64,000 nucleotides of DNA from positions 1,398,233-1,462,232 of the forward strand of contig OX465110.1 in NCBI GenBank assembly GCA_949987565.1, written 5' to 3'. Every line of letters begins with the position of its first letter. The first letter of the stretch is position 1. The position numbers and the translations under genes were made by a program. Shown here piece by piece: positions 31,201 to 46,200 of the stretch. The stretch comes from Luidia sarsii. Taxonomy: Eukaryota > Echinodermata > Asteroidea > Paxillosida > Luidiidae. The notes under the pieces were generated by a model. That model had not been told where the DNA came from and ran no database searches. It saw nothing but the letters and a program-made list of their open reading frames with translations.

Positions 31201-34200
31201 TGAATTTGATTCGTGACGCCGTCGATAAATGCTAATGAGACGCAGATCGAGCCACATCTCAGGGGTGCGAGCGAGCGAGCCCGTCTGCCGGCGCATTTTG
31301 ACTCGTCCGAATCAATTCCATCTGGCGACATGGACGAACAGAGGAATGCTTTGAGGAGGAGCAAGGGGGGGGGGGGAGGGGAGGGTAGGGGCATTGATGA
31401 CATCATTGATTGTTGGCGTTACAGCATGTGGCGGAACAGAGCCTCCTTAGAACTGCGCTTTCAATCCACTTCCTAGCGCCGAGGAGACAAACTCACCGGA
31501 AAGAGAGGACTTTTTTTTGGTCAAGGCACGACGTTTCGATCTCAGCAGGGGCTTTCTCCGAGGTGGAATAACAGGGACAAAAAGGAAGGGGGGGGGGCAA
31601 TAGGATACAGACAACAGACAAAGAGGAGAGTGGAGAGACAGACGAGGGTGAGATCCAAGGGCAATGCAGGGAGAATGGTGGGCAGAATTTTTTCTGTCAT
31701 TTTACATGTAAATTTTTTTTTCATATCTTGACTGGTCCACCAAGGTTTTGACTGGTTCCCTTTTTAGGCATTTGTTGACACACATTCGGTTGCGGTCGCC
31801 GGCACAATCCAGCTGATAATCCACAGTACTATTTTTCGACAGAAGACGTATAAAATCATTCCACTTAAGGTAAATTTGTCGAGTTTGATAAGTTACAAAT
31901 AAATCAAATGGTGCTAAATCTGAAAAAAAGACGCAGTCGCGGTGGAATTGATAGGTATAAAGGGGCAAACATTTGCAATTATTTTGATTGGTCCACCGGA
32001 CGACTTCAAGAAGGATTTGACCGGTCCGCGGGTGTTTTGAACGGCATTTGGCCAGCAGACTGATGTTATGTTCGAACCCTGCAGGGCCAAGAATCGATTC
32101 AGTAGATTGCGTCTGACTTGATATCGTGTGATCTTGTGCACTTCATTAACCTGTGGGTTAAGTCTAACTAACCCAATCACAATTTTCAAAGTAGATCTCA
32201 GAGGAAGTGGCAAAATGATTTTAAACTTTTCTGCCTCTAAAAAAAAGGCCCCGCTAGGATCGAAATGCGGGGTCCTCCTAATCTTGGATTTGTTACCTTA
32301 ACAGAAATCAAACGCGGCCGTGGTATTTATGATGTTCGAGAAGGGTTAGGGTGAGTGGCACTTACATGTAGTACATGTCTGTCGCATCTGACAGGGAAAG
32401 GCAAATGCTGTCCGGATCGGGTTACAATTGAAGTTAATCAAAACTGCTTTGGTGTCAGACTGTCAGGTATTGCTTGCATGTACAATGTAGACGTGAATAC
32501 ACGTACAGCATGTGTAATGTGAGAAATTACTGTCTCTGTGTATGTGATACATACAAAAATGTTGCAAACTGCTTACTGACTAAAATTACTAAAATGCAAA
32601 TCTTAAAATTTAGTGGGCCTAACGTTTCGATCCTAGCAGGACCTATCTCTGCCTTTGAGAAAGGTCCTGCTAGGATCAAAACGTCAGGCCCTTTTGAGAT
32701 TTGTTAATAAAGTGGTGTAGTATAGACAGACTTGCAGCATTGTGTATCATGATGTGTACAAGACTTATAGTTTGCTTTTAGAGGATGTACTACAATTCAG
32801 ACATGCGGCAATCTGGTCACTGAGTAAAATGATCTAGAATGCCAGGCAATGCCGTCCTACATACATCAGGGATGTAAGTGACCGACAAAGTCATTTCCTG
32901 AAAATCACTGAAAAGGCCAATAAATTGTGCGACTGCGAGTGAACGCTTGCTCGACCGAGAGATGCAACTGCGAGTGAGCGCTTATGCGACCGAGAGATTT
33001 ATGTCAGGGGTGCAGGCACCCTTCAGTTATTCAGGTTTTAAATTAGCAGTTTGAGATATGGGTACCTGTTCGACATTGAAAAAAAATAAAAATAAAAATA
33101 AATCATGCCATTTCCGGAAATCCAGAAATTTCCGGAAGTCTTACATCCCTGCAAAATGTATTCGCCAGACAGACATTCAGGGAGGAAAGGTGAGAGGGAG
33201 GGGAAGGGGAAGGGGAGACCTCCCCCTAGTGCATGGATTATAGATGATACACGTACAGCCCATTATGCTCTTAAGTACTTACAAGGCTCGTCAGTCCACA
33301 CAGCCGGTGGGTTTGGGCTTTGGGGGGGGGCGTGGCGTTAAGATGTGATAGACAGCAATGCGAAGGTTTTGCAGTTTGCACGCCAGCGAAACATTAAAAG
33401 CCGGCGCATGAGTTGACATTTTACATGATTGGATCAGCTCGGATGAGAGGGACGGGGGACCAGGGAGGAATGGGTTACCGGTGGTGTTTAATGTATGAAT
33501 GCCTTGTGTATGTACATGTACACGGGCATGAGGTAGCGTCCTACATAACTCCTTCGTACGTTGATGCATTCTTGGATGTGCACACATTAGGGCCAAAATG
33601 ATTGGCCTCCGTGCGAGGTGGAGCCGGGGGAGGGGGGGGGGGGCAAAAAGGGCATGAAATGTTCGCGACTCGCTTGTGAACTGATGTGAAGATGCTCACA
33701 AAATGCATTCCTATATTTGACTAACGCGTGAATGCCGTGTACATGTATGAAGACATACATGCATGTGTTTGTGTTTGCTGTTGTAAAATAGCCATGCAGA
33801 AATTGGTCTAAGTCTAACTGTACATTGGAGATGATGAAAGTTAAAGTTGTTAGCCTTGGCTGGTAGTATACCACCTATGGGGACTGAGGCTTACGCCTTA
33901 ATCAGACTAGTCACCCTGTCCCAGTTCTATATGTCAGCCTTGGCTGGCAGTCTACCATCAATAGGGATGGAGGCTTATGCCTTGCTTTAGACTAGCCACC
34001 TCCTCCCAGTTCTATTTGTCAGCCTTGGCTGGCAGTCTCCCATCAATAGGGATGAAGGCTTATGCTTTGCTTCAGACTAGTCACCCCTTCCCAGTTTTAT
34101 TTGTCAGCCTTGGCTGGCAGTCAACCATCAATAGGGATGAAGGCTTATGCTTTGCTTCAGACTAGTCACCCCTTCCCAGTTTTATTTGTCAGCCTTGGCT

Positions 34201-37200
34201 GGCAGTCAACCATCAATAGGGATGGAGGCTTATGCCTTGCTTCAGACTAGCCACCCCTTCCCAGTTCTATTTGTCAGCCTTAGCTGGCAGTCTATCACCA
34301 ATAGGGGGTGGAGGCTCATGCCTTGCTTCAGACTAGTCACCCCTTCCCAGTTCTATTTGTCAGCCTTGGCTGGCAGTCTACCACCAATAGGGATGGAGGC
34401 TCATGCCTTGCTTCAGACTAGTCACCCCCTCCCAGTTCTATTTGTCAGCCTTGGCTGGCAGTCAACCATCAATAGGGATGGAGGCTTATGCCTTGCTTCA
34501 GACTAGTCACCTCTCCAACTTGAAAACAGCAACAACAAAAAATTGACTGGACATGGACTTGAACCCAAGAACTCTGGTATTTAGTACCGGAGCTCTAACC
34601 ACCTGAGATACTCAATCCCTTGGGTGACAACCTTCCCAAATACTCAACTATCTCTCCTGGGGTGGGGTGGGGTGCCAGTCGGAAGCATCTAACCCTTAGC
34701 AACAGTTTCGTGGCTCACTCAAACCAAACGTTTCGTTGCGACACAATTCTGACACGCAGACTCAGACTCACCTATGGACGCGGCACTGATGTATATCCGC
34801 ACCGACTTGGGCTGCGGTTTGGCTTTGACCAGTGCCACCTTCCCTAGCAGCATGTTGCGGACGTCGTCGCTGTAGCCCAGCAGGTCGGGCAGCGAGGACC
34901 CGCCTCTCCCACCGGCCTTACCGGCCGGCTTACCGGCCCCCGGCGACATCTGCCCGTGGCCGGCCGCTTTGGGAGTGGCCACCTCGGGCAGCGGGGTACG
35001 ATGGGGGCTCTCGGCCGGCTTGGGCGGGGATAAGGGCGGGTTGGTGGGGGGCTTGTCGGACTGGGCTGGGGTGGGGGTCTTGGCCTGGGCGTTGCTGCTG
35101 CCGGAGCGGTGCTCTCTCTCTCGCTCCTTGTCCTTCTCCTTGTCCTCCGTGGAGGAGTGACTGCTGCGTCTGTTACCCATACTGTCGAGAGGAAGCAGAG
35201 ACAGAGAGAGAGGAGGGCGTTAAATCTCGGGTGTTTAACGTAGAGGCTACAGCTATGCTTTGCGTCTGGGAGTTGCTGGAATTGATACACACTCTCAGCT
35301 TAAAACAGAGCAAGATGCAAATTCGCCCAAAACAAGGCTATAAATCCACTCAGGGTTAAGGGCTAAGGAAAGAAAGAGATAGAGAGAGACTCAGGAAGGC
35401 TGGAGATAGGAATTGACATTCCTCTTAAAAAGGGCAAGATCGTAGCATGGGGGGAAAACATGAACCAGGAAGGGAATTCCAGAGCGAGGCTGAACGAGGG
35501 AAGAAGCAATGCTTGAATCTGTTGGGTGCTTGCTCGAACTGAAACATAGAGATAGAATCATTTACATGAACAGTAGGTGTGGATGCCAATCATAGAGGCT
35601 ATTGCTTTGCTTGAATTCTTTGGCTATCGATAAAAACTGAAGAGGCCTAAATGAAAAAAAACCCGGTGTGACAATAGCACAAAAACCAAATGAAACGAGG
35701 AACTGGCAAACCGCTCAACCTTAGCAGGGTCACGTTTGCGATTGCCTCGTTAAGAAAAGACAGTCACCTTTGCATTCTCCTCACAAAAATTACAAAGTCC
35801 TGAACAGAAATAGACCTAAGGTTCCATCCTCCAGTATACACCATGTACACGAAGACACAGTTAACATACAGCCAGCGATCTGTAAGAGTAATGCCCTTTG
35901 CCAAAGGGTCACCAAAATGTCGACAGCACAACACATGACTTACTGTACCAAAAAGGGGAGCCCAAAAGCTCCATGTAGTACATTTAAGTAGTGACTAGTG
36001 AGTTCCAATTCCTGTTAAAACTTATACAGTAGGTCCTAGTATTTTTCTTGGGCAGGGTGAAGGTCAAACAAACCACCGGCAGAATTACTTGATACAATGC
36101 AAATACCGCCATTTCCAATTGTGACCTTTGCTTGCAACCACAGTGATTTCTTGTTGGGAGTCATTGCCAATGGAGGTCATTTACAGTAGACTAGATTTCC
36201 CGACCCCTACCTTGTCTTTCCTCTAGAGAACACCGTTTCCAGAGAACTTATCAACCCAGGTTTACATGTACATCACAGCGTTGACATTTAGACCCAATAA
36301 AAGCCTCTATCAGTTGCAAAGTCTGTCAGTTCGGCCTCGATCATCTAAATATGGTGCGATAGTGCTTCAGTGGGAACTGAAACACGTTCAAACATTTCCA
36401 GAATTCAACAAGAGGAGCCTGTCTACTATAATAATTACCTGTACATACATTTGTAGGTTTCCACTAATTTTTTTTTTCAATTTTGAAACAGCGTTGAGCA
36501 TTTCCGACAGGCTTTTTTGGGGGGGCTATAACTCCAATTTCCTTCCAATTTTCCATATACAGTAAGGTGCGGTGAAGACACGTACATGTATCTTTAAAAA
36601 AATCAGTTTTGAGAATGATAATGTCTCTGAGATGAGCCAGTAACCCAACGTTTCAGGCAGTGTGTGCACTACCAGTTGTTTGGCGATTGACTAATGATCA
36701 GTGTTGGACAATGTTCAGTCTTGGAACTTGGGATTCAACAGTGCATGGTACAAACTTCCCACATTGTGATTCCACCGTGCAAACCTCTCTCAAAGTTTCC
36801 TCTCCCAAATCCTGCCATTCAGAGACAGCAGAGAGGTTCATACATGTAATTGCGGTATGGTCAGTGTGTGTAGTACAGATATCCCAAGTGGTGCAATTTC
36901 ATTCAGTCACATGTACAGTGTACATGTACATGTATACAACCAAGGAGGTTGCCTAATACCTCCTTGGTACAACATGAGCACTGTAACAAAAAATCCACAC
37001 CACAAGATTTTTACTGATTTTTTTTTTCTTTTACCTTTTTAGAAACTCACAGTACAGAGGATCCAAATTGTATCCGTTCCCACTGAAAATGAGTTCCAGC
37101 ATGCCCCGTTATGAGAAATTTTGTGTTTCAGCACATCTCAATAACATCATCAATGATGCCTACGTACATCGCAGGCAATTGCCTTCATATCAGATCCATT

Positions 37201-40200
37201 CCAATCATCTACCGCACCCATTAAAATGATAGTCAGAGACATCCCCAGGACAGCGTGCCGAATGCCTTCTACTTGCTTCATTAACTGCCTCAACAACCTC
37301 ATCACTTTTTTATTTGTCTTCTTCTCCTGGCAATTTCTCTCTCTCTGGGTCCCTCTCTCTCCTTCCCTTTCTCTATCCCTCTCTCTCCTTCTCTCTCTCT
37401 TCCTCCTCTCCCTCTCTCCTTTCTCCCTCCCCCTCCCTCTCTCTCACTCCTCTTTCTCTCTCTCCCGTTTCTCTATCCCTCTCTCCTTTCTCCCTCCCTC
37501 TCCCTCTCTCCCACTCACTCTTCTCTCTCTCCCCTCCCGACATGTTGTATGTCCCCCTCCCTATCCCCTCTCTCTCTCTCCCTTTCTCCCCTCTCTCCCT
37601 TCCCCCTCTCTCCTCTTCCCTATCTCTCTCTCCCTCTCTATTTCTCTCTCTCTTACTCATCTCTCTCCCATCTCTCTTTCCCCTCCCTATCTCCCCTCCC
37701 TATCTCTCTCTCTCCCTCCCCTCCATATCTTCCCTCTCTCTCTCTCTCACTCCTCTCTTTCCCATCTCTCTCTCCCCTCCCTATCTCTCTCTCTCCCTCT
37801 CTTTCCCCTCCCTATCTCCCCTCTCTCTCCCCCTCTCTCTCTCACTCCTCTCTCTCTCCCATCTCTCTCCCCTCCCTATCTCTCTCCCCTCCCTATCTCT
37901 CCCTTTCTCCCCTCTCTCCCTTTCCCCACCCTCTCTCTCCCCCTTCCCTATCTCTGTCTCTATCTCTCTCCTCTCTCTCTCCCAAGTGCAAAGCCAAACT
38001 ATAGTGGCACAAGGAATTACGGCACAGCTTAAGGGCATCAAAATGAGACAAAAAGGCGGAAAGAGAGAGTGGGTTCAGCATTAATGGGCCTAAGCGATCG
38101 GCATCACCGCCCCCCCCCCCCCCGGTAGAGCGGTTACCCTGGAAACTGAAGCAGAAAACCTCCTAATGTACCTTGCAAACGACTCATGGTTTATTAACGC
38201 CTATCGGCAGACTTACATTTATAAAACATTGATAGCTCCGATACAAAAAAGATACAACGACACAATTTGTTCTTAAAAGCCCACTGGTGAAAAAAGTGCC
38301 CTTAACAACCTTGCTGATTCACCACCCACAAGTGTGAAATTACAGTCTCACTTTGAACTGTTTTGCTCTTTCATGCTTCTGATCTCAAAATTGCGACGCC
38401 GGTCGTATCTGTCATCCACAGAAACTGGATGGAACTTGATGGAAGACCCACAGTATTTCAGGGAAGCGTTGTAACACAATGGTGAAAAAAAAACACCAAG
38501 TACCGGTAGTCCAAAATGTAAATTATCATAGATTGCTTACACGATGATGTCCTCACGCAATGCACAGATGAACACCAACTGAAATATTTGATCTGGCATT
38601 AAGATAGTCCCTCCTGGTTCCTGGTTGCGTAACGAAGACAGTTTCATAGAGGGACACAAAGAGGCAAGGAAGGGACTAAAAAGAGAAACAACCAGACGTT
38701 CAAAGGACACGGAGATGTCAAGAAAATACACATTCGTGCAATATCTATCATTTGCAGACAATGACAAAAACCAAATTCCCGTAGGCAACTTATCCGCCAC
38801 ACCTGATAGAATCGTGACAATACGCCTTTTTTAGGGCCATCCTAGTATTTGCAGCTGACAGCGTAGAGCAAGGAGAATGCAGTTTTGTAAGGCTTTCAAA
38901 GAAGGACGATGAAGAAGCCTTGAGTGAGCTGACATGTTCCTGGTGTAATAAACATTAAACACAGAGCTACAATGTGTATTCTAGACAATTTAGGAACAGA
39001 AAAGTTGAAGCAAAGGACAAGAGAGATGTGAGCTCTAGAGTTTAAAATTTCATTTCAAAACGAACAGTGCTTCCTTGTGTATAGCTCATGTCCATGTGCC
39101 ACTAGCTCTCCTGCAAATCAAAATCATCAACTGTTGCTGTTCTGAATTTGAAGTTAAGTTATGACCAAAATATATCAATACATCAATGGAGAGGTACATG
39201 TAACTCACCTGGTGCACGAAGGTTATAGCTTTGATTGAAAGCTACAGTGTAAGTCAAATTTTCGGAGGAAATAGACTTACATGTACAGTACATGTACATT
39301 TCGGAAAACCACTTTTCAAGCTAACGTGTGAAAAATGTAGGACAGAACTACATTGTCACTCAGTAGGGCCCCCCATGTACATGTAAAGAAATGTTCTCGC
39401 AATACACCAATGGGAACAACCATCATTGTTCAGCTATGATCGAGTTCAGAGAACCGTGAATTTTTGGGAGGTTGTTCGCAGCTCGTTGAAGTGAACCATT
39501 TTGTGGTTGAATTTTGTCAATTGAGGGCTTCAGGGGCATGGGGATGTGATTGTACAATAATGGTGTGAATATTAGGTGGGAAATAAATTTGTATGGGTAA
39601 AATTTTCTGCAGACATGCATTACCATAATTATTAAAAAAGTTCATGTACTGTATGTACATGTATACATCCACAATGTACATGTACATGGTACATGCACAG
39701 AACAGTACAGTACATGTATGTGGGTGCATACCGTACATATCCATACCCATGTACATGTACCGGTACATGGACATGTATGTACCTGTACATGTAGGTACAC
39801 ACTGTAGTGTGTGGCCGGACCTGAAGATTTCATTAAAAAACAACATTTCAGAAGAAGTCAAAACTGATAAGCTGTCACCTCGTTAAGTGAAAACTCCAAT
39901 CTACAAATGTAGTACAGGTACAGGGTACATGTACATGTACATGTATGTACTGGTACATGTACATGTTCGTCCTAGAGATATTTACTTTTCATGGATCTCT
40001 AGATAATTTCAAATAGCGTCAGATTTGAATTCACTAGAAAGGGGAACACAAGAGAGCACTAGTCTGGAACAAATGAGGAAATGTGATCATTTTCCCCATT
40101 TTTTGTGTACACGCATTATTTTACATTGATTACATTTACATGTCTGTACATTGTACCGGTACTGTACCGGTACATATCCACAGTACATGTACATACATGT

Positions 40201-43200
40201 AGTTTTTAAGAAACTGAAATGATGTTGCATCTACATGTATATTGTACATGTACATATGTACATATGAAACCTATCTATTCAGGTTAACATGTTCCTGTGC
40301 ATTTGAGTCCAACCTCCCCAAACCTGGTTCAAATATCATCTCTTTAAGTTGAACAACATTGGCTAAAATCGGACAAATATTCAAAATAGCGCAAGAATTC
40401 CCCATACAGAGCAGGTCACACACCCCACAAAAAAAATGGTCACATTTGAACCAGTAAATCACAGAGCTGAAACATGCATAACTGTATTGGAACAAGCATT
40501 GGGTCCAAAAAATGAAGAAATTAATCAATTTTTTGTTTGCTGCCGCGTGCACTCATATGTGCACGCACGGTGCAGACGGCAAATTTGCGGGAGTATCTCA
40601 TGGCAACGATATTCATTAATTGTTATGACCTTCTTAAATTACCTCCAGGGGCTTCTGGGCAAGCGTATGGGGAGACAGACAACTCTAGATAGTAATATCT
40701 CAGCACAGACTGGAATGAACTCAATACAGACACTGACATGGGAGGGGTAGCCAGTAGCCCACATAATTTATGAAAATTATAACCGTGGAGGAGCACATAC
40801 AATGTATGATTCCCTGTGGTTTCTTTAAAGGCTGTTTTTTTTTTTTAAGGAAAATTTATCTCGAACATTCTCTACTTGTGATGGGACTGTTCTCGTCCTA
40901 TTCACGCTCACGAAATACCGGTACACGAGATTTCTTTTTGTTGTTACAATTTTCAAATGCACTAAAAATGTTCAATCACCAAAAGTCTAAACCCCCCAAA
41001 AAATGGAATTTGTTACAAAATGTCAAATGTCATTTCGAAAATGCGATTTAAGAAAATGTAACAAGTATTCATTAGAAATAAGATTTTAAAATTGTTATGT
41101 GATAATAAATTTTATTTAGTAATGGGAAATGGAATAAAACAAGTGCAATTTCAGATACATGTACATGTACATGTATGTTAAATAGGCCTATATGGTATTC
41201 AGATTTAAAACAAAAAATCTAGAATGCAATTTAGAAATGCATTTGATCAAAAAAGAAAATGCGCACAGAGAATTTCAATCTTATTTAAACCATTTTTCGT
41301 CATACATACATGTACATGTACATGTAAATCAATTTCTTTTTACAAGGATAAGTGAATATTTCCATATGCAACATTAAATGCAATTAAAGAGATTACCCAT
41401 GGGCAATCTATTACATTATTATCGTCCTACAAGCTGGTACAGAAATGGAAGCATGTGACGTCATGGCAACGAACACTGGCACAATTTCAGAGACAATTTT
41501 CATGGACAATTTGGCTGTGAACAGCATGGGCATCATTGCTCAAGTGAGAATCAGCTATCGAGCAGTTTGCGCGACAGCTTGGAGACAAAATGGATGAAAG
41601 GATGTTCCACTTCAAACATTTTCAGAATAAATGTATATGAACGGATACAAACACAGTATCTTATGTACATGTACATGTACATGCATATTTAAAAACTGAA
41701 GACCTCTGTTTAACAAAATATAAATGCAAATTTACAATGCACTATAGTTTATTATGCAGACTACAAGAAAAACACAATTAGCAAATTAGCAAATTAGCAA
41801 ATTACTTCCTGACCTGAAGATTAAGTCAATTTGATACATGGGTTGACGTACATCATGGGAAGTACACGCTTGCATACGCTGAAGAATATGCGTGCATATT
41901 TTATAAGAATATTGTTATCTTTACATCTTATGAAAGTGGATGTGCATAGACATGATGAACATGCACAGGTCACTTCAAGTTCATACATGATATATTGTAT
42001 GTGTATCATTCATGTTTCACAAAACTATCATTCAGTTACCTTTCAGTTCCTCATTTGGATGAGGTACATGTAAATTCTGAAACTAGTCATACATAGAATA
42101 ATAGGTTTGCGGTGACACCATGTACCGGTAAATTCTCTTTTGTGAGTATGTGCGGTTCTGAAAAGAACCGCACATACTCACAAAAGAGAATTTACCGGTA
42201 CATGGTGTCACCGCAAACCTATTATCCTGCTTATTTTGGGCTTTTTGCATGTAATTCAGTCAACAGTTTGTAACATTTTTGTATTTACTTTTACAAGATA
42301 TTGCCATGACGCCCGCTGAACAAACATGACAAATTTGAAAATTGAAAAGATTCTACCGAAGAATGCGCCGCCGATAAAGCATTTGACGATAACTTCGGCT
42401 CAAGGTAATTAAATACACATTCCATCGTCCATGAAGTACTCATGGCCATACCCGCCGCCTGTCCCTCCCCTACCCTCTCCTTCCCTCTTCCCTCGGATAA
42501 TTTTAATGTGTGAGATAAAGAGAGATAGTTATTACCTTAGGACTAGGAAGGGGTGGCGTGGCCAATGCTAGGGAGACACGATGGTACGCTACGCTGTGTG
42601 TGGGTCTGCAAGCTACACGTACATGTGTGTAGGTGCAGCCTGGCGGGAGTCTAATGAGATGGCGTACCAAATCGCTCTGAACGTGACCTCTGACCTCGAC
42701 TATGAGCAGACCCTCCCTCCCCCCCTTATACGTCAGAGATGATAGCTCTGCCTGCAATGTATATCTCTAGGTTACACATCTCCCAATGCACGTAGGTACG
42801 ATACACATCATCATGCAGCATTTACGTACACCCACTGATCCTCAGGAGCATATCTACGGCGGCCTGAGTTCCTGCGGAGTGACGCTTCTGCCTTTGTTGC
42901 CGCATTGCACCGCGTCGCGCTGCCGCTGTGCGACGGCAACCACGCTACTGACGTCACCCGCCCAACGGCAAGATTGATTCGGAGTGACGATAGCTGTCTG
43001 GGTTCTTGGGAGTTGCCCCTCATGTTTGTCTTTGTGTGCATCTCTTCTCCATCCCTTACTCGTCTTGTCCCTTTCTCGTCAGATAGAGCAGAAATCATTG
43101 CACGTCGGTACATTGTCACTTCTAGTGTTATGTGGTTGGGAGGGGTTCAGGATGGCGTTGTACATGTAAATGAATCTCCGTGATACTCCTTGCAATCCTT

Positions 43201-46200
43201 TCAAATCTAACAAGCGGTTGGCTTCAAAAGTCTTAACCATTGGCAGTTTAGGTTGTTGCATCTACAAAATATTGCATCTCCTGACCCATATTAGGGGAAC
43301 TGTCTACACAAAGTGGTCCCTCATTGTACATGGACACCTCCAAGTGCACATTTATTATAGAGACATCAGTTTTCTGTTTGCGATTTATAAACACAGAAAG
43401 GATGGCTAGTTATCACCTTGTCAATTTGCGTTGATGAAAACAGAACCAAGAGAAGTCTTTTGGCTTGATCATCTGTTTATTTTGCACTCAAATGCGGGTG
43501 AAATAGGACATTATATTAGTGTTGACGCTGACAATTTGTGAAAGGGGCGATTTGGAGCAATCATTCAACAGCCATTAGGTCCAGACGTAAAACGGAAATT
43601 TCAAACTGATGAAATGAGCTTGGATGAGCAGATGTAAGATTCTTAAGCTGTTTAGACCATCTATTGACAAGATACTGTATATGTACATCAATCGTACATA
43701 AAGCGGTGCACATTTACGATGGTGTTTGATTTCCCGGTCTACCCCGGTCAGTTCTGGGTCACTCAGACGTCACTGACACTAATTTACTCCAGCTTGAAAG
43801 CAGTGTCAATTGGGGGTAACCTGGGTCTATGGGGGAGGTAAGGATGATGGAGGAGGGAGAAGGAGAGGGAGGAGGGAGAGGGAGAGGGAGAGGGAGAGGG
43901 AGAGGGAGAGAGGGAGAGGCAGAGGGAGAGGGAGAGGCAGAGGCAGAGGCAGAGGCAGAGGCAGAGGGAGAGGGAGAGGGAGAGGGAGAGGGAGAGGGAG
44001 AGGGAGAGGCAGCGGCAGCGGCAGAGGCAGAGGCAGAGGCAGAGGCAGAGGCAGAGGGAGAGGGAGAGGGAGAGGGAGAGGGAGAGGGAGAGGGAGAGGC
44101 AGAGGCAGACTAGGAGACAGAGGCAGAGGTGACACTAGGGTCAAACTCAAAATCTAAGGCTTTGTAATTTTTTCCAATTTCTACACTTTGGGTCGTCTAA
44201 GTCAGCTAGTATTTTGCACTATGTTTTGGTAATGCACATTCTTATTTGAATAGGACAAAAGTGCACTCGTGTACAGTATCATCCTTAGAAACTTCATTGA
44301 ACTTTCAGAGAGACAACACAAAGGTGACACAGAGATCAAGCACATCGCTGAATGAAATGACTGCACCTGGAAATGCATCCATCACAACTGTCTCCCATTC
44401 ACACAGATCAGATTATACAATGGCATGAACTGCCTGCAAGTGACCTTACTTCACCCAAGTGATGAATTGAATGAATGACGCACGAAATCAAATGATTGTA
44501 ACTCAATAAACCCACAGTGGCTTCCTGGAAAAAAATAAGGTCTTGTTGAAAGAAAAAGAGAGAGAGAGTAAAAGTGGATTTTTTTTTTTTACTGGCATGA
44601 ATCCATGGTTGTGTAGGAGTTATGTTGGCTGTCTTGTCCTTCAAATCCATTCCACAATTCCTCCTGCTCTCAGCCATCAAGGACATGGGGGTCTGGTTGC
44701 CAGGGCAACTGATATAATTACTAATGTGGGCTGCCATGGCAGGCGCCAGTGACGTCAGAACATAGCTGAGCTCCCTGGGGGGTGGAGTGGAGTGGGGGAG
44801 GGAGGGAGGGGAAGGGAAGGGAGGGGAGGATTTTTTTCAGAGGGTATGTGGGTTGGTTGGAGCACATTGAAGAAACCCAAGTGTTGTAAAAAAGGAAGCG
44901 TGATGCTGTCACACTGCATTAAAATCCTAACCTTCCCAAATCCTGCAGAATCCTATTTGCCTTTTGCAGGATTCTGCAGGATTCAGGGCACATGTTATGA
45001 GAGTTGACACATTGCAGGATTGTGCAGGATTCAGGGCATTAAGGATTTATTGACTGTATGAAAATGCAGGATACAGGCTACTAGTTTCAAAGTGCTGGAG
45101 AAGGATTTTGCAGGATTGAGGGCACATGAGAGTTGACACACTGTAGGAATGTGCAGGATTGAGGGTTATTATCTTTACTTGGCTAGGCCTTAACATGGTA
45201 ACCACGCAGACCACACCAAAATGTCCTAGCTGCCAACCTTCATGTATCTTAAAGGAAATTAGGAATACTTAGATCTGCTAATAAAGAGGGATCACAGAGC
45301 AAACTATATTTGAATACTTGTGTATTTCCAAGCCAAAAATCGGAATCTGTTGTCAAGAGCTTGAAAAAAGTGATAAATTTTTACCCCAAAAGAGGAATGA
45401 TTGGCAGCTATGCAGTATGCACTGTCCCAGAACTGGCAGTGTTGAAATCCTTTGGGACCAACTGCAAGGATTTTGCTGTGAGAAAGTAGAAGGGGCATGC
45501 AGGTCTCATCTCTTCAATTTATCAGGCTTACTTATAAATGCATGGCCGGCCCTGTCTACATGTACGTATTAATCCTGACAAATACCTCTGCTCTGTTTCT
45601 CAAGCCTTGGATGCCCCATTCTGCAAATCCTTAATTCTCACAAGGTTTTCCCCCGTTTATCCAAATCAATCATACTTGATCAATTCACCGCTGAAGGAAC
45701 CAATTTCCCGAGCGATTGCTGGGGAAATTGCCGAATGAATTTCTGAATGAATTAGCTGCAGACAACTTACACTCCATGGACAACACACTGATTCATCCTT
45801 GTGCATGCATGTACACCACCGAATCCTTCCTTCAGACTCCACAAACGTCCTCCAAGTTTTAACAATTATCCTCCATCACATTTGCTTAAAGCATGCATAG
45901 GCTACGGTTGATGATTTACTTTCCTTAGAGGATTGAAGAAAGCTGATTTGTATGCACTGGAAAATTTAGTCAAAACATGGCATTGAATGTATTTGCCAAA
46001 TTCATCAATCTAACGATTGATCAATGTATCAATCAATCAACCAATAGTCAATCAATGCAGCAAGCAAGGAAGCAATCAATAAATCAGTTAGCAGGTATAA
46101 TTGTATTTTTTTATTTAATGAGGGTTTCCCTACATGACGTAATAAGCATTCAGAGCTCAACGCTTTGCCCGATTGCCAGCAGAAAAAATACTGGCAGTCT

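Noticed and set aside
37226..38084. Ser/Leu/Pro-rich frames of 150-270 residues
   Set aside because: Pure translation of a CT-rich tract.
42811..43183. ~100-residue frames in the CpG block at 42.9 kb
   Set aside because: No recognisable domain on either strand and no matching splice sites; noted only as a possible regulatory block.
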